From contig NZ_CP088081.1 of the NCBI RefSeq assembly GCF_021049305.1, positions 1,302,001 through 1,366,000 on the forward strand: DNA of 64,000 nucleotides. The letters run 5' to 3'. The notes under the pieces are model-generated. The model made no database searches, had not been told where the DNA came from, and was given only the letters and a program-made list of their open reading frames with translations. The translations under genes and the position numbers were made by a program. Positions within the stretch are counted from its first letter, which is position 1; each line of letters starts with the position of its first letter. This DNA is from Ideonella dechloratans (GTDB lineage Bacteria > Pseudomonadota > Gammaproteobacteria > Burkholderiales > Burkholderiaceae_C). Shown in pieces: positions 8,662 through 18,111 of this stretch.

Positions 8662-10500
8662 ATGCGTCCATTGCACCCCGTTCTGGCCGAGGTCACGGCC
8701 CGCATCGACGAGCGCAGCCGGGGGCTGCGCGGTGCCTACCTCCAGCGTGTGGACGCGATGCGCCAGCGGCCTCCGGCATCGCAGCGCCTGGGGTGCGCCA
8801 ACGTGGCCCATGCCTTTGCGGCCATGCCGGGCGATGAACGCCTGAAGGTGGTGGCCGAGCGCGCGCCCAACCTGGGCGTGGTCACGGCCTACAACGACAT
8901 GCTGTCGGCCCACCGGCCCTACGAGGGATTCCCGGCGCTGATCCGTCAGGCCGCCCATGCGGCGGGGGCCACCGTCCAGGTGGCCGGCGGTGTGCCGGCC
9001 ATGTGCGACGGGGTGACCCAGGGCCAACCGGGGATGGAGTTGTCGCTGTTCTCGCGCGACACCATCGCGATGGGCACGGCCATTGCGCTGTCGCACGACG
9101 TCTTCGACGGCGCACTGCTGCTGGGCATCTGCGACAAGATCGTGCCGGGCCTGCTGATCGGGGCCCTGCATTTCGGCCATCTGCCCTGCGTGTTCGTGCC
9201 GGCGGGTCCCATGAGTTCCGGCCTCTCGAACGAGGCCAAGGCCAAGGTGCGCGAGCAGGCGGCCCAGGGCCTGGTGGGTCGGGCCGAGTTGCTGGCGGCC
9301 GAGCAGGCGGCCTACCACGGCGAGGGGACCTGCACCTTCTACGGCACGGCCAACTCCAACCAGATGCTGCTGGAGGCCATGGGTCTGCATGTGCCGGGGG
9401 CCGCCTTCATCCACCCCCATGCACCGCTGCGCGAAGCCCTGACCCGGGAGGCGGTGGACACCGTGCTCGCCCTGGCGGCCCGTGGTGGCTGCATCGGTCA
9501 CCAGGTGGACGCCCGCTGCATCGTCAATGCCATGGTGGCCCTGCTGGCCACCGGGGGCTCGACCAACCACCTGATCCACTGGGTGGCGGTCGCCCGGGCG
9601 GCGGGGCACCTGATCGACTGGAGCGACTTTTCCGCGCTTTCGGCCGTGGTGCCGCTGCTGGCCCGGGTCTATCCCAACGGCGCAGCAGACGTGAACCAGT
9701 TCCAGGCCGCTGGCGGGCCGGCCTTCGTCATCCGCGAGCTGCTGCAGGCCGGGTTGATGCACCCGGATGTGCACACCGTCGTGGGTGAGGGGCTGGCGGC
9801 CTACGGCACCGTGCCGGGCCTGGGCGCACAGGCCGAGGTCGTCCGTGCGCCGGTGGCGGCCGAAAGCGGCGATGCGCAGGTGCTGCGGCCGGCCTCCGAG
9901 CCGTTCTCGGCCACCGGGGGGCTGCAGCTGCTGACCGGCAACCTGGGGCGCGCGGTCATCAAGGTCTCGGCCGTGCCGGCCGACCGCCATGTCATCGAGG
10001 CGCCGGCCCGGGTCTTCGACAGCCAGGAGGCGCTGCAGGCGGCCTTTCAGGCCGGTGAGCTGACGGGGGATTTCGTGGCGGTGGTGCGCTTCCAGGGGCC
10101 GCAGGCCAACGGCATGCCCGAGTTGCACAAGCTCACGCCGCCGCTGGCGGTGCTGCAGGGGCGCGGCCAACGTGTGGCCCTGGTGACCGACGGACGCATG
10201 AGCGGGGCCTCCGGCAAGGTGTCTGCGGCCATCCATGTCTGGCCCGAAGCACTGACAGGAGGCCCCTTGGCCAAGGTTCAGGACGGCGACCTGATCCGAC
10301 TGGATGCCGAGGCAGGCACCTTGCAGGCCCTGGTGCCGCAAGCGGTGTGGGACGCACGGACACCGGCCCGGCGGACCCATGCCCTGGCCGAGGATGCGGC
10401 CCATGGCTGGGGACGGGAGCTTTTCGCCGGCATGCGGCAGCAGGTGCTCACCGCGGAGGAGGGGGCCTGCACCTGGGTGCCCCGATCCCCCCTCGGCTGA
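8662..10500 (+). CDS. edd: Phosphogluconate dehydratase (Entner-Doudoroff)
   Basis: Edd dehydrates 6-phosphogluconate to 2-keto-3-deoxy-6-phosphogluconate with an iron-sulfur cluster. The 612-residue length and motifs fit the IlvD/Edd family in the Edd branch: [38 protein letters not shown] near residue 114, [29 protein letters not shown] and [20 protein letters not shown]. The start ATG at 8662 has AGGAGA seven bases upstream. The aldolase gene eda is not adjacent, so the operon partner must lie elsewhere. The stop is three bases from the stop of the convergent metallo-hydrolase. Confidence 0.95.
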   Translation: MRPLHPVLAEVTARIDERSRGLRGAYLQRVDAMRQRPPASQRLGCANVAHAFAAMPGDERLKVVAERAPNLGVVTAYNDMLSAHRPYEGFPALIRQAAHAAGATVQVAGGVPAMCDGVTQGQPGMELSLFSRDTIAMGTAIALSHDVFDGALLLGICDKIVPGLLIGALHFGHLPCVFVPAGPMSSGLSNEAKAKVREQAAQGLVGRAELLAAEQAAYHGEGTCTFYGTANSNQMLLEAMGLHVPGAAFIHPHAPLREALTREAVDTVLALAARGGCIGHQVDARCIVNAMVALLATGGSTNHLIHWVAVARAAGHLIDWSDFSALSAVVPLLARVYPNGAADVNQFQAAGGPAFVIRELLQAGLMHPDVHTVVGEGLAAYGTVPGLGAQAEVVRAPVAAESGDAQVLRPASEPFSATGGLQLLTGNLGRAVIKVSAVPADRHVIEAPARVFDSQEALQAAFQAGELTGDFVAVVRFQGPQANGMPELHKLTPPLAVLQGRGQRVALVTDGRMSGASGKVSAAIHVWPEALTGGPLAKVQDGDLIRLDAEAGTLQALVPQAVWDARTPARRTHALAEDAAHGWGRELFAGMRQQVLTAEEGACTWVPRSPLG

Positions 10501-10503
10501 GGC

Positions 10504-11487
10504 TCAGTCGGGCAGCTTGTCCAGCCAGACGCCCATGCCCTGGGCGTTGAGTTCGATGTCCATCGCGAGCAGGTGGTCGATCTCGTTGGCCGGCAGCGTG
10601 CTGCCCGTGGCCAGCAGGCTGGCCCGGTAGATCTGAGAGAGGCCCTGACACAGGGCCGCGTGGCGATCCGGTGCCTTCTTCAGGCGCAGGCCCAGGGCCT
10701 CCACCTTGTCCAGCAGGGCCAGCAGCTGTGTTGCCATGGGTGGCACCGGCGCGCAGCGGCCGTAGTGCGTCAGGTACATGCATTCGGGCTGGCTGGCCAT
10801 CAGCCGCGCGATGGTCTGCCGCATCGCGGCCGGATCGAACTGCACCGGCGTGGTCGTCGGCATCACCCAGGGCTGGCCATCGATGTCCAGCTCCCGGTAG
10901 CTCAGGCCGAAGGCGTCGCCGGTGAACCAGCCGCGCGAGACCGGATCCCAGATGCAGTGGTGGTGGCGCGCATGCCCGGGGCTGTCGATCAGCGTGAGCA
11001 CCCGCTGTCCCAGCGGCACCTGCTGACCATCTTCGCTTTCCACCACGCGCTCGGCCGGCACGGGCACCAGCGTGCCGTAGGAGCGATCCATCTCGGCCTG
11101 GCCGTAGACCGCCAGGGCGCCCATGTACAGCACGCTGGGGTCGATCATGTGCGGGGCGCCGCGGGGATGGACCAGTGCCCGGGCGCGGGGCAGATGCTGC
11201 ATCAGGGGCCCCACCCCCCCGGCATGGTCCAGGTGCACATGCGTGGGGATCACCCAGTCGACCTGATCCCGGCGCAGCCCCAGCGCATCCAGGGCCGCCA
11301 GCAGGCGTGGGACCGCCAGGCCGGTGCCGGTGTCGATGAAGGCCGCATGGCCATCATCGACGATGAGGTAAGCCGCATCGAAATGGGCGCGCTGGAACAG
11401 GGTGTCGATCTGGTACACGCCATACCCCAGCGGTCGGACCACCTCCGGGTCCAGGGGGCGGCCGTCGACCACGGGGCAGGACGTCAT
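10504..11487 (-). CDS. Metallo-beta-lactamase-fold hydrolase
   Basis: A 327-residue MBL-fold protein with the zinc-binding HVHLDH motif at residues 83-88, a downstream [11 protein letters not shown] histidine and a GDAFG aspartate, so both metal sites appear intact. Such proteins hydrolyse thioesters, lactones or other esters; the substrate cannot be read from the sequence. The last third (about 220-327) is a helical extension not required for the core fold. It starts seven bases after the stop of the TPR gene, suggesting co-transcription with it. Confidence 0.8.
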   Translation of the reverse strand: MTSCPVVDGRPLDPEVVRPLGYGVYQIDTLFQRAHFDAAYLIVDDGHAAFIDTGTGLAVPRLLAALDALGLRRDQVDWVIPTHVHLDHAGGVGPLMQHLPRARALVHPRGAPHMIDPSVLYMGALAVYGQAEMDRSYGTLVPVPAERVVESEDGQQVPLGQRVLTLIDSPGHARHHHCIWDPVSRGWFTGDAFGLSYRELDIDGQPWVMPTTTPVQFDPAAMRQTIARLMASQPECMYLTHYGRCAPVPPMATQLLALLDKVEALGLRLKKAPDRHAALCQGLSQIYRASLLATGSTLPANEIDHLLAMDIELNAQGMGVWLDKLPD

Positions 11488-11494
11488 GTCGACC

Positions 11495-12691
11495 TCAGGA
11501 CTGGCTGGCCAGGATGGCGTACAGGCGGGCGATGTCGGCCACGCCGTCCGTGCCCTGGACGCTGCGCAGCGTCTGCAGACCCTTGGCCTTGTTCTTCTTC
11601 AGCTGGGCCAGACCCAGGCGCAGCTTGGCGTCGGCCGGCTTGCGCAACTGGTCCTTGGCAATGCCCTTCTCCAGCAGGTCGATGCCCTGATCGACCTGGC
11701 CGTAGGACACCAACTGGGCACCCACCTGCACCAGCGCGTTGCCGTCACGGGCCTGTTCCACTTCCTGGGCCAGATGGGCCTTGCCTTCCTGTTCCTGCTT
11801 CACGGCCAGGTCCAGCAGGCGCTTGTGACGGGCGGCCTCGCTGCCGACACCCAGCACGCCGGCGGCCATGCCCTTGTCCACCACGGCCTTGCCTTCGGAT
11901 GCATAGCCCGCCTGCAGGGCCAGCTGGGCCAGTTCCATGTATTCGTCGGCGCTGGTCAGGTTGCCGGTGGCCAGCTTCAGGCGCAGCACGTCGACGGCGA
12001 AGCGGTCGGAGAAGCCGGGCTTGCGCTGGATGCGGCCCAGCAGCGCCGCCCAGTAGTCCTTCTTCGGGTAGTTGGCCACCAGCTTCTCGAGGGCGGCGTA
12101 TTCGGCGGTCGCGTTGTGCGTGCGCTGGTAGGCGTCGGCCAGCCGCAGCAGGTCGCCTTCGTCCGGCTTCTTGCCGGCCTGTTCTGCAGCGGCCACGGCG
12201 GCCGCGGCACTCTTGGCAATCGCGCTGTAGTCGCCGCCGGCAGCCTGCAGGTAGGCCGCCAGCTGCTTGAGCTGGGCGCTGTTGTTGCCCAGGGACTGGG
12301 CCTTCTGCAGCCACTGGGAGGCCTTGGCGTTGTCCTTCAGCTGCGAATAGGTGAAGGCCAGCGACTCAGCCACCTGCGACTGCTCGGCGGCGCTGAGCTT
12401 GCCGGTGGCGAAGGCGGCTTCGAAGGCCTTGGCCGCGGTGGCGTTGTCGCCGGCACGCTGAGCGGCCGCGCCACGCATGCGTTCGATCATCAGCGTCTCG
12501 GCCGGGGTCTTGTTGCCGGCGCGGTCGGCCTCGTTGACCTTGGCCAGGGCTTCCTTGGCCTTGCCGGCACGCAGCAGGTCACCGGCCTGCTGCAGCGGCT
12601 TGCCCACTTCGGGGCGCAGGCTCTGGGCGTGAACGGAGGTGAGGCTGCCGGCGAGCAGCAGGGCGGCGGCGAGATGGCGCAGCTTGGTCAT
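11495..12691 (-). CDS. Secreted tetratricopeptide-repeat protein next to the TonB system
   Basis: A 398-residue protein with a clear signal peptide (residues 1-22, cleavage after VHA). The rest is alpha-helical and made of degenerate TPR-like repeats, for example GDLLRAGKAKEALAKVNEAD near 36-55, AGDNATAAKAFEAAFATGKL, and YSQLKDNAKASQWLQKAQSL. TPR proteins are protein-interaction scaffolds. Its position behind tonB-exbB-exbD-exbD suggests a periplasmic partner of that transducer, comparable in idea to TtpC or to TPR proteins in other TonB clusters, but this is inference. The start at 12691 has AAGGAA about ten bases upstream. A hairpin at 12731-12760 may reduce read-through from exbD. Confidence 0.7.
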   Translation of the reverse strand: MTKLRHLAAALLLAGSLTSVHAQSLRPEVGKPLQQAGDLLRAGKAKEALAKVNEADRAGNKTPAETLMIERMRGAAAQRAGDNATAAKAFEAAFATGKLSAAEQSQVAESLAFTYSQLKDNAKASQWLQKAQSLGNNSAQLKQLAAYLQAAGGDYSAIAKSAAAAVAAAEQAGKKPDEGDLLRLADAYQRTHNATAEYAALEKLVANYPKKDYWAALLGRIQRKPGFSDRFAVDVLRLKLATGNLTSADEYMELAQLALQAGYASEGKAVVDKGMAAGVLGVGSEAARHKRLLDLAVKQEQEGKAHLAQEVEQARDGNALVQVGAQLVSYGQVDQGIDLLEKGIAKDQLRKPADAKLRLGLAQLKKNKAKGLQTLRSVQGTDGVADIARLYAILASQS

Positions 12692-12720
12692 GTGATGCGA
12701 ATTCCTTAGCGGGAGGGTCC

Positions 12721-12760
12721 GAAAAGACATCGGGGTTCGGACCTTGCGGAACGAACCCCG
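12721..12760 (-). terminator. Rho-independent terminator after the tonB-exbBDD operon
   Basis: A perfect 9-bp stem (CGGGGTTCG at 12731-12739 with CGAACCCCG at 12752-12760) is followed on the minus strand by ATGTCTTTTC. It lies between the second exbD and the TPR gene. It would end or attenuate the operon, leaving only about 30 bp for a separate promoter before the TPR start. Confidence 0.55.
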
Positions 12761-12816
12761 ATTCTGCGGCAAGCGGTACGGTGCTTCGCCCGGACGGCGA
12801 AAGCCCGCACCCAGGG

Positions 12817-13242
12817 TCAGTTCATGAACTGCTCGTTGCCGATGATGCCGATCTTGGTCACGCCCAGGCGCTGCGCTTCGGCCAGCACCATGGCGACGTA
12901 CTTGTAGGTCACCAGCTTGTTGGGGCGCACATGCACCTCGGGCTGGTCCGGCAGCAGCGACAGTCGGTACAGCCGCGCTTCCAGGTCGCCCCGGCTGGGC
13001 ACCTGTTCACCGTTCCAGCCGATCGTGCCATCGAAGTCGATGTCGATGCGCACGATCTCGGGCGGCTTGGGCGGCGGTGCGTTGTGGGAGTTCACCGGCA
13101 TGTTCATCTTCACCGCGTGCGTCTGCACCGGGATGGTGATGATGAACATGATCAGCAGGACGAGCATCACGTCGATCAGCGGCGTGGTGTTCATCTCGAC
13201 CATCATGTCGTCTTCGGCGGACGACCCGACACTCATGGCCAT
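12817..13242 (-). CDS. exbD: ExbD-type biopolymer transport protein (second copy)
   Basis: A 141-residue ExbD/TolR protein with one membrane helix (about 21-42) carrying the essential Asp24 in TTPLIDVMLVLL, followed by a periplasmic domain. It forms part of the proton channel that energises TonB. It starts 11 bases after the stop of the preceding exbD and differs substantially from it in the periplasmic half, so the two are paralogues and not a recent duplication. Xanthomonads also have a tonB-exbB-exbD1-exbD2 order. Confidence 0.9.
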   Translation of the reverse strand: MAMSVGSSAEDDMMVEMNTTPLIDVMLVLLIMFIITIPVQTHAVKMNMPVNSHNAPPPKPPEIVRIDIDFDGTIGWNGEQVPSRGDLEARLYRLSLLPDQPEVHVRPNKLVTYKYVAMVLAEAQRLGVTKIGIIGNEQFMN

Positions 13243-13253
13243 GGCGCTTCCTT

Positions 13254-13682
13254 TCAGTTCTTGGCCGGCGGCTCGGTGATGAAGCCCACCTTGGCGATGC
13301 CAGCGCGCTGGCAGGCCACGATCAGGCGGCCCACCGACTCGTAGCGGGCGTTCTCATCACCGCGGATGTGCACTTCGGGTTGCGGCACCTTGACCGCTTC
13401 CTTCTTGAGCATCTCCACCAGGGTCTCGGTGTCGGGGATGTACTTGGTGGACCAGTACACGTCGCCGTCCTTGGTCACCGCCAGCAGGATGTTTTCCGGC
13501 TTGGTCTGCGTCGGGACGTTGATTTCCTTCGGCAGGGACAGGTTGACGGACTGGGTCACCACGGGAATGGTGATCAGGAAGATGATGAGCAGCACCAGCA
13601 TCACGTCCACGAGGGGCGTGGTGTTGATGCTGGAATTCATCTGCTCTTCATCGCCATCGGCGGAGCCAACGCTCATAGCCAT
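13254..13682 (-). CDS. exbD: ExbD-type biopolymer transport protein (first copy)
   Basis: A 142-residue ExbD protein with the membrane helix and its conserved Asp26 in NTTPLVDVMLVLL. The periplasmic domain includes an unusual DVYWSTKYIPDTETLVEML segment, and its C-terminus ends VGFITEPPAKN. It lies between exbB and the second exbD and is certainly co-transcribed with them. It may form a mixed heteromer with the second ExbD around the ExbB pentamer. Confidence 0.9.
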   Translation of the reverse strand: MAMSVGSADGDEEQMNSSINTTPLVDVMLVLLIIFLITIPVVTQSVNLSLPKEINVPTQTKPENILLAVTKDGDVYWSTKYIPDTETLVEMLKKEAVKVPQPEVHIRGDENARYESVGRLIVACQRAGIAKVGFITEPPAKN

Positions 13683-13789
13683 CTTGCGTTCCTTTGTTCG
13701 AGCGGACGGTTCGTCCGGTGCGCCGGGGATCGGCCCGGCGCGGCCGGGGTCGCGGCCCGTGGGCAGTGCTCAGGCACCGCCCAAGAGAA

Positions 13790-14638
13790 TCACTTCTTGC
13801 CGGCCAGCAGCACGTTGTGCACGTCGCCCGAGAAGGCGCGGACCTTTTCCATCACAGACTTGTTGCGACGGATCAGCCAGTTGTAGCCCATCACCGCGGG
13901 CACGGCCACGGCCAGACCGAAAGCGGTCATGATCAGGGCTTCACCCACGGGGCCGGCCACCTTGTCGATGGAGGCCTGGCCCGAGATGCCGATGGCGGTC
14001 AGGGCGTGATAGATGCCCCACACGGTACCGAACAGACCCACGAACGGGGCGGTGGAACCGACGGTGGCCAGGAAGGCCAGGCCATCTTGCAGGCGGCTGT
14101 TGATGTTGCCAACAGCGCGCTCGACGCTCATGCCGATCCAGGTGTGCAGGTCGATGTTGTCGACCAGCGTGCCTTCGTGGTGCTCAGCGGCCTTGATGCC
14201 CTGGTCGGCCACGAAACGGAAGGCCGAGCCTTCTTCCAGCTTGGCGGCACCGGCCTTGATCGAGCCCGACTTCCAGAAGTCTTCGCCCACCGAGCCGGCG
14301 CTCTTGAACATCTTGTGCTGTTCCCAGAGCTTGGTGAAGATGATGTACCAGCTGCCCATCGACATCAGGATCATGATGATCAGCGTGCCGCGGGCCACGA
14401 AGTCACCCTGACTCCACAGGGCATCCAGCCCGTAGGGGTTGTCGATGGTTTCCTTCTTGGTTTCGGGCGTGGGCACCGTGCCAGGCGCGGGGGCGGCGAC
14501 ATCGGCCGGCGCGCTGGCTTCGGCCGGGGCAGAGGCGGCGGTCTCCTGCGCCAGAGCGGCCAGCGGCAGGGTGCCGGTGAAGGCGATGGTGGCTGCCACC
14601 AGGGGCGCGCGCAGAAGCTTCAGAAAGGACATGTTCAC
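13790..14638 (-). CDS. exbB: MotA/TolQ/ExbB proton channel protein
   Basis: A 282-residue ExbB. A signal-like N-terminus and an Ala/Pro-rich periplasmic extension (about 1-65) precede the first membrane helix near 78-100. The two other helices lie in the C-terminal half, including FVGLFGTVWGIYHAL and a GEALIMTAFGLAVAVPAVMGYNW stretch. The extension is typical of the longer ExbB subtype. With ExbD it conducts protons and transmits energy to TonB. It stands between tonB and exbD in one operon. Confidence 0.92.
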   Translation of the reverse strand: MNMSFLKLLRAPLVAATIAFTGTLPLAALAQETAASAPAEASAPADVAAPAPGTVPTPETKKETIDNPYGLDALWSQGDFVARGTLIIMILMSMGSWYIIFTKLWEQHKMFKSAGSVGEDFWKSGSIKAGAAKLEEGSAFRFVADQGIKAAEHHEGTLVDNIDLHTWIGMSVERAVGNINSRLQDGLAFLATVGSTAPFVGLFGTVWGIYHALTAIGISGQASIDKVAGPVGEALIMTAFGLAVAVPAVMGYNWLIRRNKSVMEKVRAFSGDVHNVLLAGKK

Positions 14639-14719
14639 TCCAAGGGGTATCCAGGGGGAGAGGGGAGGCCCGTCACGCCGGCGGGTCGCCGAGCGGGCGG
14701 GCGGTTCAAAAAAAGAGAT

Positions 14720-15397
14720 TTACTGCAGGGTCCAGACGTACTCGAACTCGAACGTGCCGCCCACGGGGTGGCCGCTGTCGTCGATGCCAGGCTTGAACGA
14801 GCACTCGCTGAGCTTGTCCACCGCCACACGATCGAGCATGCGGTGCTCGCGGGACGGGCCCGACGACTTCACCACCTCGACCTTCGACAACTTGCCGGAA
14901 CCGTCCACGGTGAACCGCACACGGGTCGTGCCGGTCGCGTTGGCGCGGGCGGCCGCCAGCGGGTAGTCGGAACCCTTGGGCGCACAAGCGTTGATGTCAG
15001 CGATGGCCGGACGGGCCGCGCGCGGAGCGGGCGGGGCCGGAGGCGCTTGCACGGCCGGCGCTGCAGGGCTGATCTTCACCTCTTGCGGCGGCGGCTGCAC
15101 GTTCGTGGTGGTGATGGTCGGGGCCTGCGGCTGAGCCACCTGCACCTCGGGCGGCGGCACGAAGGCCGGCGGCGGGGGCAGATTCTTGGGAGGCGGCGGA
15201 AGATTCTCGGGCGGCGGCGGCGGCGGGGGCTTGACCTCCTCGATGATCTTGGTTTCGATCGGGGCCTTCACGACCTCGACCACCTTGCGGGCCAGGCCAC
15301 TGAGCAAGGCCCAGCCCAGCAACAGGTGCAGCACGATCACGATGATCAGCCCCACAGGGTGCTTGCCCGGGCGGCGCTGCGATTCAGCGAAATCCAC
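14720..15397 (-). CDS. tonB: TonB family energy transducer
   Basis: A 225-residue TonB with a cytoplasmic N-terminus, one membrane helix (about 15-34), a Pro-rich periplasmic spacer (about 52-130) and a C-terminal TonB domain (about 135-225, ending FEFEYVWTLQ). It couples the ExbBD proton channel to outer-membrane receptors. GTG at 15397 is taken as start because GGAGG lies seven bases upstream; the frame is open much further upstream, across a low-GC promoter-like stretch, without a credible start. It is the first gene of the cluster. Confidence 0.9.
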   Translation of the reverse strand: MDFAESQRRPGKHPVGLIIVIVLHLLLGWALLSGLARKVVEVVKAPIETKIIEEVKPPPPPPPENLPPPPKNLPPPPAFVPPPEVQVAQPQAPTITTTNVQPPPQEVKISPAAPAVQAPPAPPAPRAARPAIADINACAPKGSDYPLAAARANATGTTRVRFTVDGSGKLSKVEVVKSSGPSREHRMLDRVAVDKLSECSFKPGIDDSGHPVGGTFEFEYVWTLQ

Positions 15398-15711
15398 TCG
15401 TATCCTCCAGTCGCCTTTCGGCGCTGTCTTTCGTCGACGGCGACCTTGTGGGTCACCAAAAGGCGCCACTATAGCGCCCAACTTCATCCACCTTACCGAG
15501 GCTAGACCCTTAGAAGGTTTGGGTAAACGCTCCAAAACTAAACAAATTGAAGCGTCTAACCCAAGATTCTCCGAGTCTTGCTTGCTCAGGAGGCTTCGCG
15601 GTAGTTGATCACCCCAGCGAGTTCTGTGCCAGCATGACGCACCAGTATGGTGACCTGTCGGCCAGCTTGCGTATCCCCAAGCTGGCAGCAGGCGCCTGGT
15701 GGAGCGCCCTT
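15398..15711. other. Intergenic region upstream of tonB, promoter-bearing
   Basis: No gene is seen here. The stretch from about 15495 to 15575 is markedly AT-richer than its surroundings and probably holds the tonB promoter on the minus strand. One candidate is TTGGGT-N16-TTTAGT; another is a TATAGT hexamer (15468-15473, minus strand) framed by a perfect GGCGC/GCGCC repeat. I see no convincing Fur box. Confidence 0.35.
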
Positions 15712-15750
15712 CAAAAAACAAAGGGGTTGCGGCCTTTCGGTGCAACCCCT
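15712..15750 (-). terminator. Rho-independent terminator of tRNA-Ala
   Basis: AGGGGTTGC (15722-15730) and GCAACCCCT (15742-15750) form a perfect 9-bp stem. On the minus strand it is followed by TTTGTTTTTT. It starts 11 bases after the encoded CCA end of the tRNA. Confidence 0.8.
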
Positions 15751-15760
15751 GTGCGGTGTT

Positions 15761-15836
<76 letters not shown>

Positions 15837-15847
15837 ATAAGCCATAA

Positions 15848-15878
15848 ATCATAGCATGGCTGCACTGGGTTCGGGCAA
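15848..15878 (-). promoter_or_regulatory. Putative tRNA-Ala promoter
   Basis: On the minus strand, TTGCCC (15873-15878) and TATGAT (15848-15853) are separated by 19 bases. The -10 lies 12 bases before the mature tRNA 5' end. The spacer is long, but position and -10 quality support the call. Confidence 0.45.
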
Positions 15879-15906
15879 GCCGCTCGAGCTCGGGGCAAGC
15901 CCGCGG

Positions 15907-16788
15907 TCAGGTGGTGCGGGACAGTTGTCTGGCGCGCCAAAGGCTCTCGCCGCTGTAGAGCAGCAGGGCCAGCCAGATCAGCGCGAAGCCGGTGAGCCGG
16001 GTGGCTTGCAGGGGTTCGTGGAACAGCCAGACGCCCAGCAGGAACTGCAGCGAAGGGCTGATGTACTGGAGCAGGCCCAATGTGCTCAGAGGGATGCGTC
16101 GTGCGCCATGCCCGAACAGGAGCAGCGGCACGGCCGTGAGTGGCCCCGCCAGCAGCAGCCAGGCCCAGAGGTTGGCCGGTGCGCCTGTCAGCGCGCTGCG
16201 GCCGCTCAGGTCCCAACCCAGCAGGACGGGGGCGGCCACCACGGCCAGCAGCAGCGTTTCCAGCGTCAGGCCTTCCAGGGCATCGAGCGGTGCCGTTTTC
16301 TTGATGAGGCCATAGACCCCGAAGCTCAATGCCAGCGACAGCGCAATCCAGGGTGGGGCGCCGGTGTGCCAGCTCAGCCACAGCACGGCGCCCGCGGCCA
16401 GCGTCAGGGCGGCCCACTGGGCAGGGCGGGGGCGCTCCCGCAGCACCAGCACGCCCAGCAGCACATTCACCAGCGGATTGATGAAATAGCCCAGGCTGGC
16501 CTCCAGCACATGCTGGTTGTTCACGGCCCACACGTAGATGAGCCAGTTGACGGACAGGAGCGTGGCGCTGGTGGCATACAGGGCCATCAGCCTGGGCTTG
16601 CGCCAGGCTTCGCGCAGCCATTGCCATTGGCGGCGCCAGGCCAGCACCAGCAGCAGAAAGCCCAGGGCCCAGAGCGTGCGGTGGAGCACGAGCTCGAAGG
16701 CGCCGATCTGGCTGAGTTGGTGGAAGTAGAGCGGGAACAGGCCCCAGATGATGTAGGCCAGGGCAGCGGCAAGCAGACCGTTTTGCAT
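15907..16788 (-). CDS. rarD: EamA/RarD family transporter
   Basis: A 293-residue inner-membrane protein with about ten predicted helices of the drug/metabolite transporter (EamA) superfamily. It matches RarD over its length, including LLSVNWLIYVWAVNN and LGYFINPLVNVLLGVLVL. The substrate of RarD proteins is not established. The start ATG at 16788 begins MQNGLLAAALAYIIWGLFP, the usual N-terminus; a longer frame to 16923 has no support. It lies downstream of truC on the same strand with a 76-bp gap. Confidence 0.88.
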   Translation of the reverse strand: MQNGLLAAALAYIIWGLFPLYFHQLSQIGAFELVLHRTLWALGFLLLVLAWRRQWQWLREAWRKPRLMALYATSATLLSVNWLIYVWAVNNQHVLEASLGYFINPLVNVLLGVLVLRERPRPAQWAALTLAAGAVLWLSWHTGAPPWIALSLALSFGVYGLIKKTAPLDALEGLTLETLLLAVVAAPVLLGWDLSGRSALTGAPANLWAWLLLAGPLTAVPLLLFGHGARRIPLSTLGLLQYISPSLQFLLGVWLFHEPLQATRLTGFALIWLALLLYSGESLWRARQLSRTT

Positions 16789-16864
16789 GGAGCGGCGGCG
16801 AAGCCTCTGGCGGGCTCGGTCCGCAAAGTCAGTGAGCCGGCATTCTCGCCTGGGCCGGCTGGCC

Positions 16865-17638
16865 TCAGGGGTGCAGGGGTCGCTCGGGCGGCACCACGGC
16901 AGCGAGCGCAGCGGCGTCGTCAAGAACCCAGTCCCCCCTGCGGAGCAATCCGGCCCATTCCGGTTCCGCAGGGGCGGGCAGTGTCATCGGCTGGCCGGTG
17001 ATCGGGTGGGGTAGGCTCAGATGGTGAGCCAGCAGCCACAGCCGTGCCGTGCCGGTCCAGGCTGCGACGGCGCGGTTGTGCGGGCCCTTGCCGTGGGTGG
17101 CGTCCCCGATCAAGGGATGGGCCAGGTGCTTGAAGTGGCGCCGGATCTGGTGCCGGCGCCCGGTCAGAGGCCGAGCCTCCACCAGGGCATAGCGCGCGGT
17201 GGGGTGGCGGCCGTCCACCGCCAGCGGCCACTCCACATGGGCCAGGCGCCGGTAGTGGGTGACTGCCGGCAGCAGCGTCTGCCCCTGGCTGGGGCGCTCA
17301 GGGTCCCGGGCCAGGGGGTGGGCACACTCGCCTTCTGGCAGCGGCCAGCCGCGCACCAGCGCCAGGTAGCGCTTGTGCACCTGGCCGGCGTCGAACAGTT
17401 CGCCCATGCGGCGCGCGGCCTGGGCGTGGCGGGTGAAGATCAGCAGGCCCGAGGTGCCCTTGTCCAGGCGGTGGGCCGGTGCCAGGTGGGCGGCCTCGTC
17501 GCCGGGCAGGCCCTGGCGCAGGCGGTCCAGCACGCTGTCGTGCTCATGCCAGTCCAGGGTGGAGCGGTGCACCAGCAGGCCGGCGGGCTTGTGGACCACC
17601 ATCAGGTCCTCGTCCCGGTACAGGATGGGGGGCAGCAT
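16865..17638 (-). CDS. truC: tRNA pseudouridine synthase TruC-like (RluA family)
   Basis: A 257-residue pseudouridine synthase of the RluA/TruC group, which modifies U65 of certain tRNAs in E. coli. The catalytic motif HRLDKGTSG places the nucleophile at Asp59; ILYRDEDLMVVHKPAGLLVHRS at the N-terminus and TGRRHQIRRHFKHLAHPLIGD are family segments. No S4 domain is present, which fits TruC. Its ATG directly follows the TGA of the upstream YchJ gene (TGAATG), so translation is probably coupled. Confidence 0.85.
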   Translation of the reverse strand: MLPPILYRDEDLMVVHKPAGLLVHRSTLDWHEHDSVLDRLRQGLPGDEAAHLAPAHRLDKGTSGLLIFTRHAQAARRMGELFDAGQVHKRYLALVRGWPLPEGECAHPLARDPERPSQGQTLLPAVTHYRRLAHVEWPLAVDGRHPTARYALVEARPLTGRRHQIRRHFKHLAHPLIGDATHGKGPHNRAVAAWTGTARLWLLAHHLSLPHPITGQPMTLPAPAEPEWAGLLRRGDWVLDDAAALAAVVPPERPLHP

Positions 17639-18064
17639 TCAGTCGCGGAACTGGCCGTCCAGGTACAGCCACTGGCCCAGGGCATTGCGCTCGAAGCGGC
17701 TGCATTCGTGCAGGCGCTGCGCCCGGCCGCCCAGCTTGCAGCGGGCCACGAATTCGACCATGGCATGGTCGTCGTCCCGTGGCTCATGGCGGCGCACCTC
17801 CAGCCCCAGCCATCGCAGACCGGGCTCATCGGGGGCCAGGGTGGCCGGCCGGGTGTCGGGGTGCCAGGTATCGAGCAGGTAGTCGTGCAGGCCCAGCACA
17901 TAGGCGCTGTAGCGGGAGCGCATCAGGCTCTCGGCGTCCGGCGCCTGCAGGCGGGTGGGGCCCTGGTGCCAGCGGCCGCAGCAACGCCCATAGGGTAAGG
18001 TCTCTTGGCGGCCGCCGGGGGACAGGCGACCGCAGGGGCAGGGGGCGTCAGGGGCAATCGGCAT
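17639..18064 (-). CDS. YchJ family protein with SEC-C zinc motif
   Basis: A 141-residue protein with a Cys-rich SEC-C-like N-terminus (Cys9, Cys11, Cys27 and Cys28, in a CPCGR...GRCC arrangement). It is followed by the YchJ middle domain, starting near AESLMRSRYSAYVLGLHDYLLDTW and ending WLYLDGQF. The molecular function of YchJ is unknown; SEC-C motifs bind zinc and often mediate protein contacts. It overlaps nothing but abuts truC exactly, and follows the DUF2189 gene by 47 bp. Confidence 0.88.
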   Translation of the reverse strand: MPIAPDAPCPCGRLSPGGRQETLPYGRCCGRWHQGPTRLQAPDAESLMRSRYSAYVLGLHDYLLDTWHPDTRPATLAPDEPGLRWLGLEVRRHEPRDDDHAMVEFVARCKLGGRAQRLHECSRFERNALGQWLYLDGQFRD

Positions 18065-18111
18065 CCCACCATCTTGCCCGAACGGCGGACGGGCACCTGG
18101 GCGCCGAAGAC

